Assembly (NCBI GenBank): GCA_041751095.1
Contig: JBGSYC010000028.1
Coordinates: 1-31,613, forward strand
DNA from: JADCRZ01 sp041751095
GTDB taxonomy: Bacteria; Bacteroidota; Bacteroidia; Chitinophagales; Chitinophagaceae
DNA length: 31,613 nucleotides
Direction of reading: 5' to 3'
Position 1 is the stretch's first letter; every line of letters starts with the position of its first letter. The notes under the pieces were generated by a model. That model was given only the letters and a program-made list of their open reading frames with translations, searched no databases and had not been told where the DNA came from. The position numbers and the translations under genes are program-made. Below are positions 1 through 7,792 of this stretch, piece by piece.

Positions 1-2
1 TT

Positions 3-1081
3 TACGGGTTTATCAAATACTCCGCCATACATGAAGGCAATATGGCCGACTGCAAAAACCTGTCGCTGATGATAGACAAGTTGAGCCGCTGTACCAATGC
101 ACCAAACCCTGTGGTGGTGTTGGATGCAGGAATAGCTACCGCAGAAAACCTGAAGATGATAAGGGCTAAAGGATATCACTACCTGTGTGTAAGCCGTAGC
201 AAATTAAAAGATTATCAGGCCACCAACGGCAGGCTCACTGTATTGCTGGAAACAAAAAGCAAACGCAAGGTGCGTCTTAAGGCGGTAAGTAACAATAGTA
301 GCAACGATTACTATCTGGAAGTAGCCAGCGAAGACAAATACCAAACAGCGAGCAGCATGCGCAGCCAGTTTGAACAGCGCTTTGAAATGGAACTGCAAAA
401 GATAGCGCAAGCCCTGGAGTGTAAGGGTGGAACAAAAAAAAACAGCCAAAGTGCATGAACGTATAGGCCGTGCCCCGGGAACGCTATCCCTCTGTACAAT
501 ATTATTATAACATAGAGGTAACGTTAAGCCCCGACTATTGTACAGCAACCGCGGTAAGCTGGTCGAAAAATGAACAACAGTACGCCAAAAAAGAAGCATC
601 GCCGGGACTGTATTTTTTAAGGACAAGCCTGCTGCTGGAAGATGAGGTAATGATATGGAATATATACAATACCATCCGCGAAATAGAAGGCTCATTCCGT
701 TGCCTGAAAACTGATTTGGATTTAAGGCCGGTCTATCACAAGTCTGATGCAGGCACAATGGCACATTTACATCTGGGTTTATTAGCTTACTGGATCGTAA
801 ATACTGTAAGGTGCAAGTTGAAAGCTCATGGCATACACAGCAATTGGCAGGAGATAGTAAGAATAGGCAATACCCAAAAAATAATCACCACACTCGGAAC
901 AAACCTGGCTGGGACTATAATCGGCGTAAGAAAATGTTCCGAACCTAATGATCAGTTAAAGAACATTCAGTCCATCTTACTGCTAAAGCCCAAACCTTTT
1001 ACTAAAAGAAAATCTGTAGTACACAAACTGGAACTCAAAAAAAGCAAAACCCTGTATTTGCCAGCCTCTCCACCCATTTAG
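3..1081 (+). pseudogene. IS1634-family (IS4-like DDE) transposase, 5'-truncated by the window edge and frameshifted
   Basis: Reading is open from base 3 before the first internal ATG at 42, so the N-terminal part lies outside the window. Frame 3 carries the block VVVLDAGIATAENL with a DDE-type aspartate near base 123 and runs to a stop at 456-458. The rest is in frame 2 from about 470 to 1081 and carries YNTIREIEGSFRCLK, the Y..IR.IE......K signature of IS4-like transposases, followed by KTDLDLRPVYHK. The break is explained by two extra bases in homopolymers: one in the run of nine A at 434-442 and one in the run of four C at 473-476. Removing one base from each joins the halves as ...KVHERIGRARERYPSVQ. 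It is on the opposite strand to all other genes. Family assignment comes from motif recognition. Whether the shifts are real decay or base-calling errors cannot be told from this copy alone. Confidence 0.85.
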
Positions 1082-1096
1082 CTGCAATGTGGGTTA

Positions 1097-1390
1097 GAGT
1101 TTAAACTACCCGAACCTTATAGGTTGGCTCCTGGACTTTTCCCCGGCGTCAAACCTATAAGGTTTGGGTGCCGGGACTTTGAAGTTTAAAACTACCCGAA
1201 CCTTATAGGTTGGGCTCTGGACTTTTCCCCGGCGTCAAACCTATAAGGTTTGGATTACCGGGACTTTAGAGTTTAAACTACTCGAACCATATAGGTTGGC
1301 CCCTGGACTTTTCCCCGGCGTCAAACCTATAAGGTTTGGATTGCCGGGACTTTGAAGTTTAAACTAGTCGAACCTTATAGGTTGGCCCCC
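1097..1390. repeat. Tandem array of about 3.5 copies of an 86-bp palindrome-bearing repeat
   Basis: Equivalent points (cgaacc) recur at 1111, 1198, 1283 and 1369, giving a period of 85-87 bases. Each full unit carries AACCTTATAGGTT, then about 26 bases containing CTGGACTTTTCCCCGGCG, then AACCTATAAGGTT, which is the exact reverse complement of the first word. A linker GCCGGGACTTT plus GTTTAAACTA follows. Each unit can therefore fold into a hairpin. The fourth unit stops after its first half-palindrome, about 10 bases before the stop of the GH2-like lipoprotein gene. The array fills all the DNA between the transposase and that gene. I see no coding frame in it. Resemblance to dispersed AACCTATAAGGTT-type repeats of Bacteroidota genomes is from memory. 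Confidence 0.9.
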
Positions 1391-1399
1391 TGCAACAAA

Positions 1400-2764
1400 T
1401 TAGTCATGAACATAGAAGCAAATGTTTGCAGTGGCAACCCTGTTCTTTTTGTTATGCAGGTTTAAAAATAACCGGTATGGGCCGGGTTCAGGAGGAGCCT
1501 GGAACTGTATGTTGATCCGGCTGCGAAGCAAGCCGTTTTCGTTAACGGCATGGTAACCGCTAATTTCCAGCGGCGCATCGCCAGGTATCAGATCAGGGTT
1601 TTTTTCCTGTCTGTAATTTGCCTGAGCGTACATGTCTGAAATTTCAAGATCGTCCTTATGCAGACGGCCGGTTACATAAACACTGTTGATATGCCCGGCG
1701 TCAGTAGTAATGCCTGCTACAAATTTTTCTCCGGGTGGAATAATAATATTCTGCTCGCTTATAAGCTCATTGATTTTAATCGAATAAATAGCAGGTGCTC
1801 TTTCAGGGGGCCATTTGCCTGTCCAGGTGTAATGTAAGGCATCGATAACCTGGGTAGCTTCGCCGCTTTCTGTAAACAAGCTGAACCACGAAGTGGTATA
1901 TTCAAGCTTGTGGCCCCAGATAAATGCATAAGAGCCCAGGAATTTTGAGGAGTCGGATTTCATTGCGCGGTATTGCTCGAGGATATATGCGCATTTTTCC
2001 GCGCTCGTCTGTTCGATTTCCGTATACCAGTTCGTCGACATAGCAATCCAGTATCCCTTTGCTCCATACTCTGACATGATATACGGTTTGCTGTATTTCC
2101 GAGCCCTCGACGGCAGCTCCTGCAGCTGTTCAAATGAATTCATTGAAATAACGTCTACATTACTGCAGAACATGTCTACTGCTGAAATAGTGTTTGTTCG
2201 GGAAAATGGAAGCGTGGTAGTTGTTGGATGATTGGGATCCACCTTGTGGATCATTTTTGCAATTCTTTCAATGGTTTGCAAAACGGCAATGTGTTCAGGA
2301 ATGGAAGACGCTTTAAGGTACAAGCTTAATTCATTACCAATGCCCCACATCAACAGAGCCGGATGATCTTTATATTTCATCACCTCTTTTCCTGCTTTTT
2401 CAACTTCCAGCTCCACTGCTTTGTCATTGCGATAATTAAATCCGCGGTTTGCATACGGAAGTTTTAATCCAAGTGTAACTGTTAATCCGTATTTGCCCGC
2501 TGAATCCAATATTGCCATGGCGTTCTCTGTATCATACGTACGGACGGAATTACCACCGTTTTCCTTTAACTGGCGAAAATATCTTGTATCCAGTACACAG
2601 GCTCCCTTAATGATATACGGCGCGCCATTCCTCATTAAGCTAAACCGGTCGCCGGATTTTATAACCTCAACCGTTTTCTGAACAGGCACATCCTGTTGTT
2701 TATGCGTATTACAGCTGAAAATGATGCTTATCGTCAGTACAAACCAGGAAGGTGAAATTTTCAT
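1400..2764 (-). CDS. GH2-like (TIM-barrel) glycoside hydrolase lipoprotein
   Basis: 454 residues. The N-terminus is a lipoprotein signal with a lipobox-like IIFSC and lipidated Cys at residue 18, so the protein is probably tethered in the outer membrane or periplasm. Residues about 38-330 form a TIM barrel of the GH2/GH5 clan: RNGAPYIIKGA starts the fold, GIGNEL (Glu145) fits the acid/base and MSEYGA (Glu232) the nucleophile. Residues about 345-454 look like a beta-sandwich ending in PGPYRLFLNLHN. The same barrel-plus-sandwich order forms the C-terminus of the neighbouring fusion protein, so the two are probably paralogues. It lies 11 bases after that gene's stop and is almost certainly cotranscribed. 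The glycosidic bond cut is unknown; a beta-linked exopolysaccharide is the natural guess. It is well short of a typical full GH2 enzyme because the N-terminal sandwich domains are absent. Confidence 0.75.
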   Translation of the reverse strand: MKISPSWFVLTISIIFSCNTHKQQDVPVQKTVEVIKSGDRFSLMRNGAPYIIKGACVLDTRYFRQLKENGGNSVRTYDTENAMAILDSAGKYGLTVTLGLKLPYANRGFNYRNDKAVELEVEKAGKEVMKYKDHPALLMWGIGNELSLYLKASSIPEHIAVLQTIERIAKMIHKVDPNHPTTTTLPFSRTNTISAVDMFCSNVDVISMNSFEQLQELPSRARKYSKPYIMSEYGAKGYWIAMSTNWYTEIEQTSAEKCAYILEQYRAMKSDSSKFLGSYAFIWGHKLEYTTSWFSLFTESGEATQVIDALHYTWTGKWPPERAPAIYSIKINELISEQNIIIPPGEKFVAGITTDAGHINSVYVTGRLHKDDLEISDMYAQANYRQEKNPDLIPGDAPLEISGYHAVNENGLLRSRINIQFQAPPEPGPYRLFLNLHNKKNRVATANICFYVHD

Positions 2765-2775
2765 GGAAGCATTAT

Positions 2776-5700
2776 TTAAAGGGCTTTGTAGATGAGTGGT
2801 TTACTGGAAGTAACCACATTACCCCTGCCGTCGCTGACGTGTACATAAAGGCGGTAGGCGCCTGGTTTTACAGGTGCCATGATCCACACGTCCTGGTAAT
2901 TGTTTGGCCCCAGGTAGTTTTCCTTTTCCCTGAACTCGTTTTCTTTATATAAATGCCATTCCGCGTACTTAAACACTGGATTATTGGAGATATAGGTGAA
3001 GTTGTAACTATTTCCCCGGTTTAGCTTAAACTCAGGTCCCATTATAAAAACATTGTCGGGCGGGGCTGTCGCTTTGGTATTTGTCCAGGCATTTTTCAGG
3101 GCGTAATAAACCGGTTTTTTCCTTTGTTTAAAGTCAGTAATGCCAAACCAGGTAGCCGACCCTTCCATCCTGTCTCTCCAGCAAAAAGCGACTCCGCCTA
3201 TGTTATAGCCTTTATTGCCGGATACGTATTCGTTCCATTCCCGGTAGTATAACTCAGCTTTTTCTTTTTCCTCCTCTTCCAGTAAAAGGCCATATTTATT
3301 ATAATCGGATAAATCCGGATTCCAGTATCCGCCTGGGCCAAACTCAGAGATCAGGTATGGGCGACTCTGGTCAAATTCCCCGGTCAGTTGTTTTACTTTA
3401 CTAATCTGCTCTTCGTAATAAGAATTGATGCCTATAATATCAACAGAAGGAACCAATTGATTATAGCTAAACAATTCCCCGGGCAATTGCCATGAATGTT
3501 CGAGGGACGTTAGGACGGGGCGGGTTTGATCAAGGGCATGAATCCGTTTTGCCATCTTTTCCAACATCTCCATATATGCTTTCCTAACCTGGAACAAATA
3601 GGGCTGATCATAGTGCTTTTTCAATAATCCACTTGTTTCATTTCCAATTGACCAGCCAAGTACGGAAGGATAATCTTTATAAAGCTTTACCTTTTCAACA
3701 ACCATATCCATATACTTTTTTACCTGGTTAGTATCCATAAGATAATCAATAGATGGATCAAACCAGAATCCATATAACACTTTCAAATGCTGCTCCTGTG
3801 CAATGGTAAGGATATTTCTGTCATAGACAGAGGGCTGGTAACGCCGGATGGTATTGCACCCTGTTGCGCGAATGGCTTTGAAATCTTTTTCCAGCTGCCT
3901 GCGCGTTGGCGGGAAATTGATATCCCGCCAGTCGCCTGAATTATACGCGATCCCCTTAACATAGAACAGCTTACCATTAACTATCAATTGAAATGATCCT
4001 GGCTTGCCGGTCAGATAAGGTTTATTTTGTACAGCCGGCCGGGTTTTACTCCTGTCATCTTTAATTCCCGATGTAAGCCGGGGATATACATCCCTTTTAA
4101 GTTTATTAAATGCATTTACCAGAAATCCGGGATTTTCTATCTCCCAATTGATAAATTTCGCTGCCGGTGCAGGGCGCCAGTCAGTAATCCAGTTCTTGTC
4201 TTTATCACTGTTGAAAAAAATCACTGATTTGATCTCCGTGAAGTTTGAAACCACCTGCATTGCGTGCGACAGCCATTCACCGGAATCTCCCCCGTAATTC
4301 GTTGAACCGAACTCCGCAAGCATTACCGGTTTTTGCAAATCCAGTACCTTTTTGCGAAACGGGTTATAAACTTCTTCGAATGAACGCCATTTTTTATCGT
4401 GTGCGGCAGTCCCGTAATTGAGGCATGTCAAACCTATCCAGTCGACATATTGGTCGCCGGGATAATATTCATGTACGGTAGCAGGATTCCAAGGCGTAAA
4501 CACCCAGGTAACGTTAGAAACACCAAGCGAAACAAACATTGCAACTACTTTTTTCCAGGCCTCCTTGTAATCTTTGGAAGTGTTGCCTCCGGAAGGCGAC
4601 CAGGGGTAAGCTGGATTGTCTGCCTCGTGTGCAAATCTGATGAATACCGGCTTGTTGAAGGCGCGTATTTTCAAGGCGTACTCACGGATATATTCGTCAA
4701 AAGCGCCGTCGGCAATAGCTGCCAGGGCGCCCTGGTCTTTCATAAGTTCCGGTTTGCCAGGTATTAGCGGAAACGTACTTACCCATGGCTCCCATGTAAT
4801 CATGGGAATGCTGCCATTCAAAGCAATATCATCCATTAATCCGGAAGGAAATTTTTCAAGGCTTTCAGCCCCCCAGCTCTGGTAGATAGAAATTATCTGC
4901 AGATTGTTATTCAACGACTTTTGAAATGCCTGGGCAGGCAGAAGAGACTTGAACTGGTGGATGTCGGGTGAATAAATACCCGTGAGAAAACCGCCGGCAT
5001 CTTTTCTTTGTGCAACCGTTTCGATACGATATGCTTCACTTGTGATATGCATGTAACCAAATACCGACATCGAAATGATCACCACAAGAACTGCAATAAC
5101 GGGAGCGCGCTTCTTTAAAAATGAAAAAATATTCGGGTATAATGACCATTTTATTTTTTTAAGAAAGCCAAGGCTATTTTTTAAGAAACCTACACTGCTT
5201 ACAAAATTTTTACCCGACCTTATAAACAGCTGTTGTGCGTTAAAAAACGTAATTCCAAGAAGGAAGGAATTTACAATGGAAAACCCTGCCATTAAAAAGT
5301 TATACGGGTTCCAGTCCCTGGATAATCCGTATACTGCAGCAATTATGCAGAGAAACCCTACAGCCAGGCTGGGGGCGCTCAACAAAATGTTATTTCGCTC
5401 TTCATGTGCTTTGTCTGTAGGAATGTAGGGGACCTTAACCCCCAAAAACGTGTAAATGATGCCTGTTAAAAACACCCACCATGATCCGAACAGCAGTATT
5501 CCGCCTGATATGTGAAGCCCGTGTTCATGCTCCTCAAGCAACCATTTTTGAGCAAACTGCCTGATTAACAAAGTGAAGCATAGAAACGGCAAAAGGATAA
5601 GCAGCATTTCGCTGATATCAAAAAACATTGGCGTTTGACCTGAAAAAAGGGAAAGAAGGGGGATCAGAATATCTATCAGCGTGATCAGTCCCACGGCATA

Positions 5701-6762
5701 GTGCAGGGGCAACATAAAGTAATGTATCCTTTGACGCCAGGTGAATTTGCTGAACAGCCTGGGATACACGTGTACAAGCAAGTCAAATGTTCCCCTTGAC
5801 CATTTCAATTGCTGCTTATAGTAAGCGGACATGGAAGCCGGTACCAGTCCTTTGGTAAGGATCTTAGGCACGTATACACTTTTCCATCCCTTTGCGTGCA
5901 GCTGCATCGCCGTATGCATATCTTCAGCCAGACCGGGAGCATGCCCCCCAATTGAATCAAGAGCCTTTCGCCTGAAGGTGCAGTTAGCACCGATAGCCTG
6001 AGCAGTCCCATAGCTGCTCATGCACATCATCATTGGCCCGTAAAAGGTATATGTCTGCTGGGCGGCACCCTGAGCAATCCAGCTTTCTCCTCCATTTTTA
6101 TATGCCTGAACCACCTGGACATAGCCCAGTTCAGGTTCTTCAAAGTAAGGGATTACTTCATCGAGAAACTCTGGTACAGGCTGGTGATCAGGATCGAGGA
6201 TTACACATATATCTCCTGAAGCAATTTTCAGGGCATTATTAATGTTGCCGGCCTTTGCGTCAATCTTTACCGACCGTGTTACGTGCACAACACCCAAGTC
6301 TTCGCATAATTGCTTTAATACCGGGTCATTGCCTTCATCGCACAGAAATGTTGTGTGCGGATACCGCACCTTTTTCATGGCAACGAGCGTATTCGTAATC
6401 ATCTCCAAAGGCTCACCTGGCATTGCCGTTGTAAACATGTCAACGGTAAACGGAGTTCTAAGCACTGGCTTAGCAGGTACGTCAATACTCCAGTAATGGT
6501 ACCACTCAAATAATATCTTAACCAGCTTATAGGTTAAGGAGATGCAAATAAGAATATATAAAGGAAGATAACCAATGTGCTCTTTGTTGAATAACCAGGC
6601 GAGAAAACAACAAACCAGGATAACGCCCGTAATCACCAGCGCACGCATTTGAAAGCGTTCCGCTTTTGTTGGCCTTGCGGCTTCCCTTATCCGTTGCTTT
6701 GCGGACTCAGCAGCTATGTGACGATAGTGTAAATATCCCTTCAAAATGTTTGGTTCGGGCAC
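2776..6762 (-). CDS. Trimodular membrane protein: cellulose-synthase-like GT2, GH26-like domain, GH2-like domain
   Basis: 1328 residues starting at GTG; an in-frame stop lies four codons upstream. Residues 39-57 and 64-84 are membrane helices. Residues about 100-340 are a BcsA-like GT2 domain with FLCDEG (Asp142), DPDH (190-193), AED (279-281, in place of TED) and QQLKW (317-321). Helices follow near 350-373, 384-402, 461-480, 488-507 and 553-571. Residues 418-440 with VPYIPTDK match the interface helix and gating-loop position of BcsA. Residues about 590-890 are GH26-like: FIRFAHEADNPAYPW (Glu713) and VMLAEFGS (Glu817). Residues about 920-1230 are a GH2-like barrel: GWSIGNET (Glu1042) and LISEFGPGG (Glu1140), then a beta-sandwich to 1328. 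On the BcsA template five helices follow the GT domain, placing both hydrolases in the periplasm. No PilZ domain is seen. Polymer and sugar donor are unknown. Confidence 0.85.
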   Translation of the reverse strand: MPEPNILKGYLHYRHIAAESAKQRIREAARPTKAERFQMRALVITGVILVCCFLAWLFNKEHIGYLPLYILICISLTYKLVKILFEWYHYWSIDVPAKPVLRTPFTVDMFTTAMPGEPLEMITNTLVAMKKVRYPHTTFLCDEGNDPVLKQLCEDLGVVHVTRSVKIDAKAGNINNALKIASGDICVILDPDHQPVPEFLDEVIPYFEEPELGYVQVVQAYKNGGESWIAQGAAQQTYTFYGPMMMCMSSYGTAQAIGANCTFRRKALDSIGGHAPGLAEDMHTAMQLHAKGWKSVYVPKILTKGLVPASMSAYYKQQLKWSRGTFDLLVHVYPRLFSKFTWRQRIHYFMLPLHYAVGLITLIDILIPLLSLFSGQTPMFFDISEMLLILLPFLCFTLLIRQFAQKWLLEEHEHGLHISGGILLFGSWWVFLTGIIYTFLGVKVPYIPTDKAHEERNNILLSAPSLAVGFLCIIAAVYGLSRDWNPYNFLMAGFSIVNSFLLGITFFNAQQLFIRSGKNFVSSVGFLKNSLGFLKKIKWSLYPNIFSFLKKRAPVIAVLVVIISMSVFGYMHITSEAYRIETVAQRKDAGGFLTGIYSPDIHQFKSLLPAQAFQKSLNNNLQIISIYQSWGAESLEKFPSGLMDDIALNGSIPMITWEPWVSTFPLIPGKPELMKDQGALAAIADGAFDEYIREYALKIRAFNKPVFIRFAHEADNPAYPWSPSGGNTSKDYKEAWKKVVAMFVSLGVSNVTWVFTPWNPATVHEYYPGDQYVDWIGLTCLNYGTAAHDKKWRSFEEVYNPFRKKVLDLQKPVMLAEFGSTNYGGDSGEWLSHAMQVVSNFTEIKSVIFFNSDKDKNWITDWRPAPAAKFINWEIENPGFLVNAFNKLKRDVYPRLTSGIKDDRSKTRPAVQNKPYLTGKPGSFQLIVNGKLFYVKGIAYNSGDWRDINFPPTRRQLEKDFKAIRATGCNTIRRYQPSVYDRNILTIAQEQHLKVLYGFWFDPSIDYLMDTNQVKKYMDMVVEKVKLYKDYPSVLGWSIGNETSGLLKKHYDQPYLFQVRKAYMEMLEKMAKRIHALDQTRPVLTSLEHSWQLPGELFSYNQLVPSVDIIGINSYYEEQISKVKQLTGEFDQSRPYLISEFGPGGYWNPDLSDYNKYGLLLEEEEKEKAELYYREWNEYVSGNKGYNIGGVAFCWRDRMEGSATWFGITDFKQRKKPVYYALKNAWTNTKATAPPDNVFIMGPEFKLNRGNSYNFTYISNNPVFKYAEWHLYKENEFREKENYLGPNNYQDVWIMAPVKPGAYRLYVHVSDGRGNVVTSSKPLIYKAL

Positions 6763-6892
6763 AATGCAACTTTACTTGTATGAATCAATTTTGAAACGAA
6801 TATAACCGTGCGTGAAGAAGCAGTGCAGTTACCAGAAATACTTAAAGTTTCATGCCACTTACATGCCAATCTTGGTACTGCTAAAATAATAA

Positions 6893-6922
6893 AGGTGTGC
6901 ACGTCTTAAGAAGGGCACACCT
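6893..6922 (-). terminator. Intrinsic terminator after the CBM-like lipoprotein gene
   Basis: An 8-bp perfect stem, AGGTGTGC paired with GCACACCT, encloses a 14-base loop. On the minus strand it is followed by TTTATTATTTTAG. It lies about 70 bases after the stop at 6994 and separates that gene from the GT2-GH26-GH2 fusion, which should then have its own promoter between 6763 and 6890. Confidence 0.65.
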
Positions 6923-6993
6923 AAATTTATTATCAACAGGGTTAGAGCTTTAATTTACCGGCGTTCTACACGAAATGAATAAGCCAGACGAAT

Positions 6994-7548
6994 TTAATTC
7001 TCCCATAATTCTAAGTCATCAGCATGGAAGTACGGCGCAAATGTAGCAGCTCCGTTTGCATCAACACACAAGAGGCCAATTTTTGCTATTCCACCCTTTA
7101 CCGAAAATTCAAGTGTATTCAGCTCGTTCACTGAGGATTTGATCGGAATCTTTACATCCTCCTCACCACCAGTGGCCCATATATACATTCCCTCTCCTAC
7201 AGCATCAGCGTAAACTTTATACGTATACTTGCCATCTTTCAAACCGGAAATGGTTTGATATATCAGTCCATTCCATGGAGTTTCCTGGGGAGCTCCTGGA
7301 TAATGGTTTGCCTGAGCTGCATAAAAATTTAACCCTAAATTACCGCTGCGGGCGGCTAGTTTGGTTGCAGTGAAACCCGCACCTCCTGCATAAGTGGATA
7401 GAATGTCCCACCCTCTCAGGGTATCTTCAAACCCCGGATTTACAAGTGTTATTTGCACAGGATTTTTCTTTACTTCCTCTTTTTGGCAGGAAACACTAAA
7501 AAGAGCGATAAGGCATACGAACCAGCTGATTTTGATTGTTGTTTTCAT
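6994..7548 (-). CDS. Small lipoprotein with a carbohydrate-binding-like jelly-roll domain
   Basis: 184 residues from the ATG at 7548. A GTG five codons upstream (7563) would also be in frame, but the ATG gives a compact signal peptide ending FSVSC with the lipidated Cys at residue 21. The mature part opens with NPGFEDTLRGW and closes with HADDLELWEN, the start and end pattern of CBM4/9-like jelly-roll modules (NPGFE..GW to DD..LW). No catalytic motif is visible. It stands alone between two hairpin terminators, just upstream of the GT2-GH26-GH2 fusion. A role in binding or presenting the polysaccharide at the cell surface is plausible but inferred only from fold resemblance and position. Confidence 0.6.
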   Translation of the reverse strand: MKTTIKISWFVCLIALFSVSCQKEEVKKNPVQITLVNPGFEDTLRGWDILSTYAGGAGFTATKLAARSGNLGLNFYAAQANHYPGAPQETPWNGLIYQTISGLKDGKYTYKVYADAVGEGMYIWATGGEEDVKIPIKSSVNELNTLEFSVKGGIAKIGLLCVDANGAATFAPYFHADDLELWEN

Positions 7549-7715
7549 ACCACCTAAACGCACATAAAGCTAAAAATTGTTTTTTCAAACATGAAAATTA
7601 CAGGACTAAGTATTTCCATATAGACAAGGTACGAAGAACTGCGCCAGTGCTACATGTAAAGTTAGTTACCAGCCTTCAGGAAACTGTAAGTATGCTATTA
7701 TACGTTCATGTATAT

Positions 7716-7756
7716 AAACAGGAGTGCCACGTCTTTGGAACGTAGCACTCCTGTTT
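7716..7756 (-). terminator. Strong hairpin terminator closing the Wzx/Wzy polysaccharide operon
   Basis: A perfect 12-bp stem, AAACAGGAGTGC paired with GCACTCCTGTTT, with a 17-base loop that holds a second small ACGT pair. It lies 37 bases after the stop of the WcaJ-type gene and is followed on the minus strand by ATATAC rather than a long T run. It marks the most likely 3' end of the operon that starts near 28101. Confidence 0.75.
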
Positions 7757-7792
7757 TGAATGTGTCTGTTTTCCGGCCCTTACCTGATCGTG

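Noticed and set aside
204..764. 186-codon minus-strand frame across the transposase
   Set aside because: Antisense shadow of the transposase remnant; no motif.
1097..1390. Possible CRISPR array
   Set aside because: Units repeat end to end with no unique spacers between short repeats, and no cas gene is present.
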